This document shows positions 1 through 6,811 of a DNA stretch of 64,000 nucleotides, one piece after another. Every line of letters begins with the position of its first letter. Positions within the stretch are counted from its first letter, which is position 1. Made by a program: the position numbers and the translations under genes. Source of the DNA: Sphingomonas glacialis. Lineage in GTDB: Bacteria > Pseudomonadota > Alphaproteobacteria > Sphingomonadales > Sphingomonadaceae. The stretch covers positions 326,354 through 390,353 of the forward strand of contig NZ_BNAQ01000004.1 in assembly GCF_014653575.1 (NCBI RefSeq), given 5' to 3'. The notes beneath the pieces are model-generated. The model was not told the DNA's origin. It saw only the letters and a list, made by a program, of their open reading frames with translations, and ran no database searches.

Positions 1-1
1 C

Positions 2-370
2 GATGCGCTGATCCCGTTGGTTGCGGGGATCACCGAACGCCACGGGATCACGCGCGGCAACGTCGTCGGCCATTCGGACATCGCGCCGGCGCGCAAGCAG
101 GACCCGGGTGAGCTGTTCCCGTGGAACCGGCTCGCCAAGGTGCGCCTCGCTTTGCCGCGACCGACCAAGAAGCTGCTCGATCCGATGTGGGCCGATGCCG
201 GCTTCCTCGTCGCGCTCGAGCGCTTCGGGTATGACGTGCGGGACAAGCTCGCCGCGGTCGTCGCGTTCCAGCGGCGCTTCCGCCCCGAACTGATCGACGG
301 CGTGATCGACGGCGAATGCCGCAGCATCCTGCTCGCACTGCTGTTGCCAAAGCCGCAAGGGGACGACTAA
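2..370 (+). CDS. N-acetylmuramoyl-L-alanine amidase, AmpD-like (3' part)
   Basis: The gene is cut by the left edge, and about 122 codons are visible in an open frame that already runs at base 2. The segment VVGHSDIAPARKQDPG followed by LFPW is characteristic of amidase_2 (AmpD/PGRP fold) enzymes. The His and the Asp-Pro near it belong to the zinc and substrate site. About 70 residues follow that look like the small C-terminal helical peptidoglycan-binding domain of larger AmpD relatives. The family cleaves the amide between N-acetylmuramic acid and the stem peptide during wall recycling or remodelling. Whether the protein is cytoplasmic or exported cannot be told, because the N-terminus is missing. 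RNase P RNA follows after about 10 bases. Confidence 0.8.
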   Translation, partial: DALIPLVAGITERHGITRGNVVGHSDIAPARKQDPGELFPWNRLAKVRLALPRPTKKLLDPMWADAGFLVALERFGYDVRDKLAAVVAFQRRFRPELIDGVIDGECRSILLALLLPKPQGDD

Positions 371-380
371 GGAACGCGCA

Positions 381-771
381 GCCAGAGGGTCGGGCGGCCG
401 CGGGTATCTTTGGATACGCGAGGAAAGTCCGGGCTCCGCGGAACGACGGTGCCGGGTAACGCCCGGCGGGGGTGACCCCAGGGACAGTGCCACAGAGAGC
501 AGACCGCCGATGTCCGAGCTTCCCGCAAGGGGAGCGAGGAACAGGCAAGGGTGAAAGGGTGCGGCAAGAGCGCACCGCGCGACGGGTAACCGAAGCGGCA
601 TGGTAAACCCCACCGGGAGCAAGATCGAATAGGGGTGGCACATGGGCTTCGTTTCAGCTCGTCACCCGGGTTGATTGCTTGAGGCGGCGTGCAAACGTCG
701 TCCTAGAGGAATGGTCGCCTAACCCCGTCGCATGGCGGGGGGGACAGAACCCGGCTTACAGACCCTCTGGC
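381..771 (+). ncRNA. rnpB: RNase P RNA (bacterial class A)
   Basis: Hallmarks of M1-type RNA occur in the right order. They are GAGGAAAGTCCGGGCT near 419-435, the ACAGAGAGCAGACCG segment near 492, GGTAAGGGTGAAAGG-like and GCAAGAGCGCACCG near 545-580, GGTAAACCCCACC near 602, and the closing segment AGAACCCGGCTTACAGACC near 746-763. The first bases GCCAGAGGGT (381-390) pair exactly with ACCCTCTGGC (762-771) to make helix P1. A run of T follows directly (774-778) and may end the transcript. The product is the catalytic subunit that matures tRNA 5' ends. The boundaries are those of P1 and may be off by a few bases. Confidence 0.95.
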
Positions 772-854
772 GCTTTTTCGTTTTCGACGCTTTTCATGGG
801 CGTTTCACAAAAGCGTCATGGCGCTATCGCACCGCGATGCTTAGATGGCCCGCT

Positions 855-1400
855 ATGGCGCGTACATCATCACGATCGGTCGACTGGGGTTTTCCGCGCT
901 GGCGCGCTTATGGCGAGGCTGGCAGCGAGGCGGCGACCGTGCGGTTGTGCGACCGCCACGGCTGCACCGAAAAGGGCGATTGCCCCGCGCCGAAATCCCC
1001 CAACAGCCCGGAACGCTGGTATTTCTGCCAGGTCCATGCCGGCGAATACAATCGCGGCTGGAATTATTTCGAAGGCCTCAGCGCCGAGGAAGCCGCCGAG
1101 CGCGAGCGTGCCGAGACGCAGACCGCCGAAGGCTATACCGAATCGCGCCACAATCAGTGGGCGGGGCGCGGTGACGGCAGCCGATCGCGCGACGAGATGC
1201 GCGCGCTCGAAGTGCTCGAGCTCGAAGTCGATGCCGAATTCGACGCGGTGCGCGTGGCGTGGCGGCGGCTGGCCAAGTCGAACCATCCCGACGTCCGCCC
1301 CGGCGACAAGGAGGCTGCGGCGCGCTTTCTCGCGATCCAGGCGGCGTATGACGTGCTGAAAGCTGCCGAGGAGCAGCGCCAGTGGAAGCCCGAGGCTTGA
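855..1400 (+). CDS. J-domain (DnaJ-like) protein
   Basis: This encodes 181 residues. The C-terminal 65 or so form a J domain: helix II LAKSNHPDVRPGD carries the HPD tripeptide needed to stimulate DnaK ATPase, followed by a helix ending AYDVLKAA. The N-terminal part has Cys and His residues (LCDRHGCTEKGDC, YFCQVHAGEYN) that may bind a metal, and it resembles the N-terminal region of alphaproteobacterial J-domain proteins. I chose the ATG at 855 because the longer open frame would begin inside rnpB. It overlaps or abuts the next gene at its stop, so the two are probably cotranscribed. The client is not known. Confidence 0.85.
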   Translation: MARTSSRSVDWGFPRWRAYGEAGSEAATVRLCDRHGCTEKGDCPAPKSPNSPERWYFCQVHAGEYNRGWNYFEGLSAEEAAERERAETQTAEGYTESRHNQWAGRGDGSRSRDEMRALEVLELEVDAEFDAVRVAWRRLAKSNHPDVRPGDKEAAARFLAIQAAYDVLKAAEEQRQWKPEA

Positions 1401-1723
1401 AGACCGTCCGTTCGGACTGGGCGAACACGCTGCTGGTCTGCAAGAAATGTTCGAAGAAGATCGGCGGCGGGTTCGGGCCGAAGGGCAAGACCGGGCTCGC
1501 CAAAGCGCTGCGCGCCGAGCTTGACGTCGCCAAGGGCCGCAAGGGCTCGCTCGGGATTATCGAAGTAAAATGCCTCGGCGTGTGTCCGAAGGGCGCGGTA
1601 ACGGTGGTGAACGGTGCCGCGCCGGGCGAGTGGCTATTGGTGCGCGAAGGTCTGCCGATTGCCGCGGTGGCCGCCGAGCTTGGGCTTGGCGCAGCGCCCG
1701 ATAAGGGCATTGCGCGAGACTAG
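1397..1723 (+). CDS. (2Fe-2S) ferredoxin-like protein, thioredoxin-fold type
   Basis: This is a small protein of about 108 residues with four cysteines arranged as C-x2-C near the N-terminus (LLVCKKCSKK) and C-x3-C in KCLGVCPKGAV. This is the pattern of thioredoxin-like [2Fe-2S] proteins of the NuoE/'Shethna' type, and it probably acts in electron transfer in the cytoplasm. The start is uncertain. TTG at 1397 has a GGAAG Shine-Dalgarno eight bases upstream and overlaps the stop codon of the J-domain gene. A GTG at 1382 would add five residues. Overlap with the preceding gene implies translational coupling. The partner is unknown. Confidence 0.7.
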   Translation: MKTVRSDWANTLLVCKKCSKKIGGGFGPKGKTGLAKALRAELDVAKGRKGSLGIIEVKCLGVCPKGAVTVVNGAAPGEWLLVREGLPIAAVAAELGLGAAPDKGIARD

Positions 1724-1786
1724 ACGCTCCGGCGTCGCCATCTGGCATTCGTCAAAGCGACCAAGCTGCTGCAACTGCGCTCGCAC

Positions 1787-2860
1787 CTAGCGCCGGGTCT
1801 CTCCCCCAGCCGCGAGTGGGATGCGCTCGACGATTCGCCCGAGGCGGGCGCGCAGCGTCGTGAAGGTGGGCGTGTCATCCTGCGTCTTACCGAGCCGGAC
1901 GAGCACGAGCTTCTGATCGGGCGAGGCGATGACGAACTGGCCGAGATGGCCGAGGCACGACACCAACGAGGCGGGGCCGTGGCCGGGGAACAGCGCGGGT
2001 CGCCGATCGACCCCGCCGGGCCGGTTGAGCCAGAGCTGGCCGCCATATTCGCGATTGTCGGGCGACGGCGTCTTCATGAAGGCGAGCCAGTCGGGTGCGA
2101 CGATCTGCGTGCCGTCGGGCGCCTTGCCCGCGAGCAGCACGCTGCCGAGCCGGCCATAATCGTCGAGCGTCATGTAGATCAGCGATCCGCCGATCTGCGT
2201 TCCCGCGCCGTCGAATTCGAGCCGGGCGCTGGTGATGCCAGCGGGGGCGAACAGGCGGCGCTCAGCAAACGCCTGATATGCGCGTGCCCGCGCGCGGGGA
2301 TCGGTGCTTGTCGTCAGCGTGCGCGTAATGATTTCCGACAGGATCAGCGTCGTCAGCGAGCTGTATTCGAACTTGGCGCCGGGCCGGGCCTCGAGCTTGG
2401 CGCCGATCGCGCGCGCTGCCATTGCCTGCGATCCGCTGACGAACAGCACTTGGTTGGTGTCCGACGCTTCGACCGGATCGCCGACTTCGGTGTGCGCCAG
2501 CCCCGAGGACATATTCAGCAGCATCCGCAGCGTGATCGCACGGCGCGGATCGCCCGCTTCGTGCCATTCGGCGATCGGCGCGGGGGCATCGAGCGCGAGC
2601 TTGCCGTCGGCGACGAGGTCTCCGACGAGCAACGCGGTGACGGTCTTGGCCATCGACCAGCTGATGAAGCGCGTCGCATCGGAATAGCCCGGCGCATAGC
2701 GTTTCGCGACGACCTGCCCGTCGCGGAGCAGCAGCGCGGCGCGCGTTTCGCCGACATCGGCGCGGAACAGCGGCGCGAGCGGGCCGGGGTCAGGGGCGGC
2801 AACCGATCCGGTCGCGAGCAGTGCGCTCGCCAGCATCAGCCAATGGCTTTTCATTCGCAT
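1787..2860 (-). CDS. Serine hydrolase of the class C beta-lactamase family
   Basis: This encodes 357 residues with an N-terminal signal peptide (hydrophobic stretch to about residue 21, VAA-P). The catalytic SxxK motif is seen in SWSMAKTV around residue 68, and a YSS triad corresponds to the Y-x-N/S motif. The third motif (KTG in enzymes) appears as HGPAS-like and is diverged. The family includes periplasmic esterases, DD-peptidases and beta-lactamases, so no substrate can be assigned. It is divergent from the small membrane protein at 2885, with only 24 bases between the start codons. True AmpC activity is not supported. Confidence 0.8.
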   Translation of the reverse strand: MRMKSHWLMLASALLATGSVAAPDPGPLAPLFRADVGETRAALLLRDGQVVAKRYAPGYSDATRFISWSMAKTVTALLVGDLVADGKLALDAPAPIAEWHEAGDPRRAITLRMLLNMSSGLAHTEVGDPVEASDTNQVLFVSGSQAMAARAIGAKLEARPGAKFEYSSLTTLILSEIITRTLTTSTDPRARARAYQAFAERRLFAPAGITSARLEFDGAGTQIGGSLIYMTLDDYGRLGSVLLAGKAPDGTQIVAPDWLAFMKTPSPDNREYGGQLWLNRPGGVDRRPALFPGHGPASLVSCLGHLGQFVIASPDQKLVLVRLGKTQDDTPTFTTLRARLGRIVERIPLAAGGETRR

Positions 2861-2884
2861 GGACGAAGACTAGGCTTGGCCGTG

Positions 2885-3229
2885 ATGAATGCAAGACGCC
2901 TGATTCTTGGGTCGTTGCTCGCCATGGTGCTGGTCGTGGCGGGGGGCAGCTATGCGTGGGTGCGTGGCCATCGCGCCCAGCTCGAGCTCGGCGTCGGCTA
3001 TGCCGCGCGAGTCGCGTGCGGGTGCCGCTATGTCAGCGGGCGGCCGCTCGGCGATTGCCACAAGGATTTCGAGCCGGGCATGGAGCCGATCCGGCTGTCC
3101 GAAGATCCCGCGACGCGCACCGTGACCGCGTCGGTCCCGCTGATAGCACGGCGCAGCGTGCGCTACGATCCGGTGCTCGGCTGCCAGCCGGAGCGCTTTG
3201 CGGGGACGCCGCTCGTCGTGCCGCACTGA
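2885..3229 (+). CDS. Small membrane-anchored protein, unknown function
   Basis: This encodes 114 residues starting at ATG 2885. One N-terminal transmembrane segment (residues about 5-21, LILGSLLAMVLVVAGG) is followed by a periplasmic domain with four cysteines (ACGCRY, DCHKD, LGCQPE). The cysteine-rich stretch right after the membrane anchor could form disulfides. Similar short proteins are found beside beta-lactamase-family serine hydrolases in sphingomonads, according to my recollection. The divergent arrangement with the hydrolase at 2860 supports a link. I do not recognise a named family. Confidence 0.6.
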   Translation: MNARRLILGSLLAMVLVVAGGSYAWVRGHRAQLELGVGYAARVACGCRYVSGRPLGDCHKDFEPGMEPIRLSEDPATRTVTASVPLIARRSVRYDPVLGCQPERFAGTPLVVPH

Positions 3230-3242
3230 ACGCGCGCGGGCA

Positions 3243-3653
3243 TCAGGCGTCGGCGTAGCGCGCGGCGGTGTCGCGGATCAGCGCGATCATGTTGGGAATG
3301 CCTTGCGTACGGTTCGAGCTCAGCTGGTTCCTGAGATCGAACGGCGCGAGCTCGGTCGGGATGTCGGTGGCGAGGATCGCCGCGGCGGGCTGATCCTGCA
3401 CCGCGAGCAATACGAGCGCGATGATCCCCTTGGTGATAGCAGCGTTCGAATCGGCGAGGAAGTGCAGCGTGCCGTCGTCCTCCGCCATCGGATAGACCCA
3501 TACCGAGGCCGAGCAGCCGCGCACCAACGTCGCATCGGTTTTGAGTGCGTCGGGCATCGGTTCGAGCTCGCGGCCGAGATCGATGAGGAGCCGGTAACGG
3601 TCGTCCGCATCGAGGAAGCTATATTCGGATTCGAGATCGGCGAGGGTTTGCAT
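3243..3653 (-). CDS. sufE: SufE cysteine desulfuration protein
   Basis: This encodes 136 residues, the usual SufE length. SufE takes persulfide sulfur from the cysteine desulfurase SufS for iron-sulfur cluster assembly. The acceptor cysteine is Cys47 in LVRGCSASVWV, the conserved SufE loop. The ATG at 3653 begins MQTLADLESEY; the open frame extends further upstream only because a REP-like palindrome there lacks stops. It stands alone here, with no other suf genes visible. Confidence 0.9.
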   Translation of the reverse strand: MQTLADLESEYSFLDADDRYRLLIDLGRELEPMPDALKTDATLVRGCSASVWVYPMAEDDGTLHFLADSNAAITKGIIALVLLAVQDQPAAAILATDIPTELAPFDLRNQLSSNRTQGIPNMIALIRDTAARYADA

Positions 3654-3694
3654 GGGGGTTGCTATACCGCACCCTCCGAGGGTGCCAACCCCAA

Positions 3695-3788
3695 CCGTCG
3701 CCCCGGCGTAGGCCGGGGCCGCTGGCTTGTGTGCGGGGCGGGTGCAGCGCGCCCGACATAGCGGCCCCGGCCTGCGCCGGGGCGACGG
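3695..3788. repeat. REP-type inverted pair (CCCCGGC...GCCGGGG family)
   Basis: Two hairpins in opposite orientation flank about 30 bases. The left arm reads CGCCCCGGCGTAGGCCGGGG (3699-3718) and the right arm is its near reverse complement, CCCCGGCCTGCGCCGGGGCG (3765-3784). The same core recurs at 10546, 26365 and 43567. The element lies between sufE and the end of the psp operon and could act as a terminator for either. Confidence 0.8.
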
Positions 3789-3789
3789 A

Positions 3790-4035
3790 TTACAAGTCCA
3801 CGCCCGCCGCGATCGCCTCGAGCTTGCGGATGCGCTCCTTGAGGTCGGCGATCTCGATCCGCGCGCTCGCATTGGGCAGCGGTTGCGCTGGTGTCGGATC
3901 GCCGAACGCGTGGAGTTCCTGCTGCTTGAAGGCGAGCCAGCCGCGCCAGCCGGTCAGCGCGGCGCCGGTCAGCATCGCAAGCCCGGCGAGGCCGGCGGTG
4001 GCCATGGTGATGTAGAAGGTCGGGTCGGTCATCAT
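3790..4035 (-). CDS. Small membrane protein at the end of the psp operon
   Basis: This encodes about 81 residues (start ATG 4035, with an in-frame ATG at 4032; GGAG lies five and eight bases upstream respectively). It has a central transmembrane segment (ITMATAGLAGLAMLTGAAL) and then a charged helix ending IADLKERIRKLEAIAAG, which resembles the coiled-coil tails of its upstream neighbours. It is the last of a chain of closely spaced minus-strand genes starting at 6652. A role as an accessory psp membrane component is inferred from position and architecture only. Confidence 0.6.
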   Translation of the reverse strand: MMTDPTFYITMATAGLAGLAMLTGAALTGWRGWLAFKQQELHAFGDPTPAQPLPNASARIEIADLKERIRKLEAIAAGVDL

Positions 4036-4062
4036 CCCTGCTCCTGCAAAAAGGGTCATCGG

Positions 4063-4332
4063 TTAGGGCCGGTCGCGGAGCTTCTCGATCTCGCGATCGA
4101 GGCGGGCGCCGCTGTCGTTATTGTCGGTGGCGAGGCGTTCGAGCACGGCGAGCCGCTCCTTCATCGCCCGCAGTTCGTCGCGCAGCCGGTCGTTCTCGGC
4201 TTGCGCTGCGGGATCGTCGCGGAAGCGGACGTCCTCGCCATGCTTGGTGTGGACCACGCCGTAGCGCGCCATCAGCACGCGGCCGAGCGTGACCACGACG
4301 ATGATCGCGACGACCATTTCAAACGGGTTCAT
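4063..4332 (-). CDS. PspB-like small membrane protein with coiled-coil tail
   Basis: This encodes 89 residues from ATG 4332 (GGAG eight bases upstream). A transmembrane helix occupies residues about 4-20 (FEMVVAIIVVVTLGRVL), then a polar linker, then a coiled coil containing ERLAVLERLATD and ending LDREIEKLRD. The ERL-x-LER-x-x-TD block is shared with the genes at 4522 and 4813 and with PspB, and the EI-x-x-LR end with PspC. This suggests it arose within the psp operon and may interact with PspA or PspC at the inner membrane. No experimentally named family is recognised. Confidence 0.65.
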   Translation of the reverse strand: MNPFEMVVAIIVVVTLGRVLMARYGVVHTKHGEDVRFRDDPAAQAENDRLRDELRAMKERLAVLERLATDNNDSGARLDREIEKLRDRP

Positions 4333-4368
4333 TTGGGTCACTCCTTCAAAAGGGTGGAACTGGACCGG

Positions 4369-4485
4369 CTATTCGGCCGGGACGGCGGCTTCGCGAAGTT
4401 TGCGGCGGCGTGGGCGGTCGACGCTTTCGGTCGCCCAGACACCCCCCGCCGTGACGACGGCGAGCACGATAAAGAATGCGATCAT
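4369..4485 (-). CDS. 38-residue single-span membrane microprotein in the psp operon
   Basis: This very short frame starts at ATG 4485, five bases after a GAGGA Shine-Dalgarno, and ends at TAG 4369. The product begins MIAFFIVLAVVTAGG, giving one transmembrane helix, followed by a basic stretch DRPRRRKLREA that would face the cytoplasm by the positive-inside rule. It sits with short gaps between two PspB-like genes on the same strand. Spacing, ribosome site and topology support it as a real gene. The function is unknown. Confidence 0.55.
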   Translation of the reverse strand: MIAFFIVLAVVTAGGVWATESVDRPRRRKLREAAVPAE

Positions 4486-4521
4486 GATATCCTCGAGGAG
4501 AAAGAGTTTGTTTGTAAAGAG

Positions 4522-4794
4522 TTAGTTGAGCGGTGCGTCGCGCAACCGGTCGATTTCATGCGAGAGGTCGACGCCGCGGTCGGTGATGATCCGTTCGAGC
4601 ACGCGGACGCGCTGTTCGAGCCGTTCGGTCTGCGCGGCATATTGCGCGGCCTTTTCGGCGACCAGCGTCGCTTCGATCTCCATGCGGCGCTCCTGATGGC
4701 GCAGCCACGGGCGGACGATGAAGATGCCGATCACGGCGCAGAGCGGGATGCAGACCGCGAAGATCGGGATGAGCAGTGCGATGGGGAAGCCCAT
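4522..4794 (-). CDS. PspB-like small membrane protein with coiled-coil tail
   Basis: This encodes 90 residues. The N-terminal helix (residues about 4-27, PIALLIPIFAVCIPLCAVIG) is followed by basic RPWLRHQERR and a long helix with TERLEQRVRVLERIITD and then LSHEIDRLRD. The architecture is the same as PspB: one span, then a cytoplasmic coiled coil. It shares the LERI-x-TD...EID-x-LR block with the gene at 4813. An AAGGAT ribosome site precedes it. It probably belongs to the psp transcription unit and acts at the inner membrane, by inference. Confidence 0.65.
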   Translation of the reverse strand: MGFPIALLIPIFAVCIPLCAVIGIFIVRPWLRHQERRMEIEATLVAEKAAQYAAQTERLEQRVRVLERIITDRGVDLSHEIDRLRDAPLN

Positions 4795-4812
4795 GGCGGT
4801 ATCCTTTCGGGA

Positions 4813-5106
4813 TCAGCGCAGCGCGTCGATTTCGCGCGAGACACGCTCGGCGGGATCGGTGGCGATTCGTTCGAGCACCGCGAGGCGCTCCTCGAGCCGG
4901 CTGACCTGGCCGTGCAGCTTGTCGTTCTCGGCCTTGAGCAGGTCGGTCTGGCGGGTCAGGCTGAGGTCGTCGCCGCGGTGGATCAATTCGCCCTTCTTTG
5001 TCTCGATCGGATAGCCGTGCTTGGCACGGACCCAGGTGTTCACGACCCAGGCGACGGGTCCGACCGTGATCGCCGCGACCGGGATCAAAAGTGCTAGGTT
5101 GCTCAT
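4813..5106 (-). CDS. PspB-like small membrane protein with coiled-coil tail
   Basis: This encodes 97 residues. One transmembrane helix (LALLIPVAAITVGPVAWVV) precedes a charged region and then a coiled coil, VSRLEERLAVLERIATD, followed by VSREIDALR at the very C-terminus. Of the extra proteins in this operon it matches PspB best in the RLEERL...ERI stretch. It follows pspC by about 40 bases on the same strand. An accessory role in the phage-shock response is inferred. Confidence 0.65.
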   Translation of the reverse strand: MSNLALLIPVAAITVGPVAWVVNTWVRAKHGYPIETKKGELIHRGDDLSLTRQTDLLKAENDKLHGQVSRLEERLAVLERIATDPAERVSREIDALR

Positions 5107-5147
5107 GTGTTTTCCCCTGTTTGGCTTTGCCCCAAGCCCGGATCAGA

Positions 5148-5525
5148 TCAGCGCAGGCTGTCGATCTCGTCGGCGAGGCGTGTGTTGCGGCTGGTGTACA
5201 TCATCTCGATGTCGGCGAGGCGACGGTCGATGTCGCGGAACTTGCTGCGGACTTCGGCGGTCGAGCGCGTCGGGTTGGCGCGCACGCCCTGCCAGAACTT
5301 GGCGTCCTCGGCGCTGTCGTAGAGGCCGAGCGGCTTCTTGTCGGCGACGCAGGCGATGATGATGTACGCCAGCAACACCCAGCCGCTGGTGACCAGCGTC
5401 AGCATCGCGGTGCCGACGCGGACGAGCGTCACGTCGATGCCGGTGTAATCGGCGATCCCCGAGCAGACCCCCAGCCATTTGCTGTTCTGCTTGTCGAGGT
5501 AGAATTTGGTGCGGCTGGCGGACAT
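5148..5525 (-). CDS. pspC: Phage shock protein C
   Basis: This encodes 125 residues starting at ATG 5525. The N-terminal PspC domain reads KFYLDKQNSKWLGVCSGIA, followed by a transmembrane helix (GTAMLTLVTSGWVLLAYIII). The C-terminal coiled coil, RLADIEMMYTSRNTRLADEI, matches the PspC tail. In E. coli, PspB and PspC sense inner-membrane stress and release PspA from PspF. The gene starts one base after the pspB stop, so the two should be translated together. The ending EIDSLR recurs in three neighbours. Confidence 0.88.
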   Translation of the reverse strand: MSASRTKFYLDKQNSKWLGVCSGIADYTGIDVTLVRVGTAMLTLVTSGWVLLAYIIIACVADKKPLGLYDSAEDAKFWQGVRANPTRSTAEVRSKFRDIDRRLADIEMMYTSRNTRLADEIDSLR

Positions 5526-5526
5526 T

Positions 5527-5796
5527 TCAGTTCCTCCGTGCTGGATCGTAGGGGGTGGGCTCGGCGAGCGGCATGCTCGCGCGCCATTCGGGGTGATCGA
5601 CGGCGATGATCCGCTCGACCGTGCCGAGGCGCTCCTCGAGCCGGCGGGCGAGCGAGTAGAGCTCGTCGAGCAGCTTCTCGTCTTCATTGGTGATCTTGGG
5701 CGCCTGCCGCCACTTGGTGATGTAGTGCAGGATCACCCAGGGCATCCCGATGAAGAGCGTGCCGCAGACGGCGATGGGGACGAGGACGTCCTCCAT
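5527..5796 (-). CDS. pspB: Phage shock protein B
   Basis: This encodes 89 residues. A transmembrane helix (LVPIAVCGTLFIGMPWVIL) is followed by HYITKWR and the PspB coiled coil, ARRLEERLGTVERII, ending DHPEWR. That last motif corresponds to the conserved AEHPNWR end of E. coli PspB. About 15 Pro-rich residues extend beyond it. It works with PspC as an inner-membrane sensor. It starts one base after the pspA stop, consistent with a tightly coupled operon. Confidence 0.88.
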   Translation of the reverse strand: MEDVLVPIAVCGTLFIGMPWVILHYITKWRQAPKITNEDEKLLDELYSLARRLEERLGTVERIIAVDHPEWRASMPLAEPTPYDPARRN

Positions 5797-5797
5797 C

Positions 5798-6466
5798 TCA
5801 GCCGTCCTTTCCGACGCGGGCCTTCATCGCGGCGAGTTCGGCCTCGACCTTCTCGGCCGATTTGAGCTCGGCGATTTCCTCGTCGAGCGTCTTGGGCGGG
5901 GCACCGAAGCCGGCAACCTCGGCGCGGCCCTCGGCCATGTCGACGCGGCGCTCCATGATTTCGAAGCGGCTGAAGGCGTCCTGTATCTTGGGCCCGGCGT
6001 AGAGGTCGCGCAGCTTGAAGCGGTTCTGCGCGCTCTCGAGCCGCGTCGCGATCGAGTTCTGGCGGGTGCGTGCCTCGCGCAGCTTGCCGGTGAGCTTGGC
6101 GATGTCCTCTTCCGAGCTGCGCAGCGCCTCGTCGAGGACGCTGATCTCGCCGCTCAGCTGGCCGGCCATGTCGGCGGCTTTCTGCTTCTCGACGAGCGCA
6201 GCCTTGGCGAGGTCCTCGCGGCCCTTCGACAGCGCGAGCTCGGCCTTTTCGGTCCAGCTCTCCTGCAAGCTGCCGAGCTTGCTGATGTGGCGGCGCATTT
6301 CCTTCTGGTCGGCGATGGTGCGCGCGGCAGAGGCGCGGACTTCGACCAGCGTTTCCTCCATCTCGAGGATGATCATGCGGATCATCTTGGCGGGGTCTTC
6401 GGCCTTGTCGAGCAGGTCGGTGAAGTTGGCGGCGATGATGTCGCGGGTTCGGCTGAAGATGCCCAT
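5798..6466 (-). CDS. pspA: Phage shock protein A (PspA/IM30 family)
   Basis: This encodes 222 residues, the full family length. The N-terminal amphipathic helix reads MGIFSRTRDIIAANFTDLL, followed by AEDPAKMIRMII and long coiled coils through the rest of the protein. PspA binds stressed inner membrane, forming oligomeric scaffolds, and in resting cells inhibits the activator PspF. It is the second gene behind the sigma-54 promoter at 6706, and divergent pspF lies upstream. It lacks the extra C-terminal segment of Vipp1. Confidence 0.93.
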   Translation of the reverse strand: MGIFSRTRDIIAANFTDLLDKAEDPAKMIRMIILEMEETLVEVRASAARTIADQKEMRRHISKLGSLQESWTEKAELALSKGREDLAKAALVEKQKAADMAGQLSGEISVLDEALRSSEEDIAKLTGKLREARTRQNSIATRLESAQNRFKLRDLYAGPKIQDAFSRFEIMERRVDMAEGRAEVAGFGAPPKTLDEEIAELKSAEKVEAELAAMKARVGKDG

Positions 6467-6508
6467 GATGTTACTCCTTCGAGGGTACGCAGATACTGGC
6501 GAGAAAAC

Positions 6509-6652
6509 TCAGGCGATCGTGTGGATCGCGGCAGGGGCGGCAGTGGCCGGGCCGACGGTGCCGACGATGGCGACCGACCCGATCAGGACGGTGGCGACGA
6601 GGGAGACGAAGATCTGGGCGACCGAGTTGCCCGACTTATATTCGCTGTTCAT
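6509..6652 (-). CDS. 47-residue membrane microprotein leading the psp operon
   Basis: This short gene starts at ATG 6652 (AAGGAGACACGAAATG context) and encodes MNSEYKSGNS followed by one transmembrane helix (AQIFVSLVATVLIGSVAIVG) and a short Ala-rich tail. It is the first gene downstream of the sigma-54 promoter, about 40 bases from the predicted transcript start, and precedes pspA by about 40 bases. The position indicates strong induction with pspA. A comparable role to PspG or PspD is possible but not shown. Confidence 0.65.
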   Translation of the reverse strand: MNSEYKSGNSVAQIFVSLVATVLIGSVAIVGTVGPATAAPAAIHTIA

Positions 6653-6705
6653 TTCGTGTCTCCTTGGCGGAAGTGCGGAGCCCCGTGGGGCGATGCCAAC
6701 AGCTT

Positions 6706-6721
6706 TGCAGGGAGCGTGCCA
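6706..6721 (-). promoter_or_regulatory. Sigma-54 (-24/-12) promoter of the psp operon
   Basis: On the minus strand the sequence is TGGCACGCTCCCTGCA. It matches the sigma-54 consensus TGGCACG-N4-TTGCA at all but one position, with the GG and GC dinucleotides exactly spaced. Transcription would start near 6694, some 42 bases before the 47-residue gene at 6652. PspF, encoded divergently, is the expected activator. Confidence 0.88.
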
Positions 6722-6778
6722 GTTTTCGAAATGGCGGATTTGCGTGGGTTTGGGTGTGGTAGTTGAAAAACACACTTG

Positions 6779-6809
6779 CCAAGGCTTGGGATTTTACGCC
6801 AAGCGTTGG
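6779..6809. promoter_or_regulatory. Candidate PspF upstream activating sites (paired palindromes)
   Basis: Two palindromes, CCAAGGCTTGG (6779-6789) and CCAAGCGTTGG (6799-6809), have starts exactly 20 bases apart, or two helical turns. They lie about 85-115 bases upstream of the predicted psp transcript start, where PspF sites lie in E. coli. They end three bases before the pspF start codon, so binding could also repress pspF itself. Confidence 0.6.
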
Positions 6810-6811
6810 GA

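Noticed and set aside
1946..3229. A 427-codon frame fused to the small membrane protein at 2885
   Set aside because: The first 300 codons are the antisense of the serine hydrolase; the ATG at 2885 begins a proper membrane helix.
3727..5097. A 456-codon plus-strand frame across the psp accessory genes
   Set aside because: Rich in Asp, Arg and His as GC shadow frames are, with no motif. The minus-strand frames have ribosome sites, membrane helices and shared motifs.
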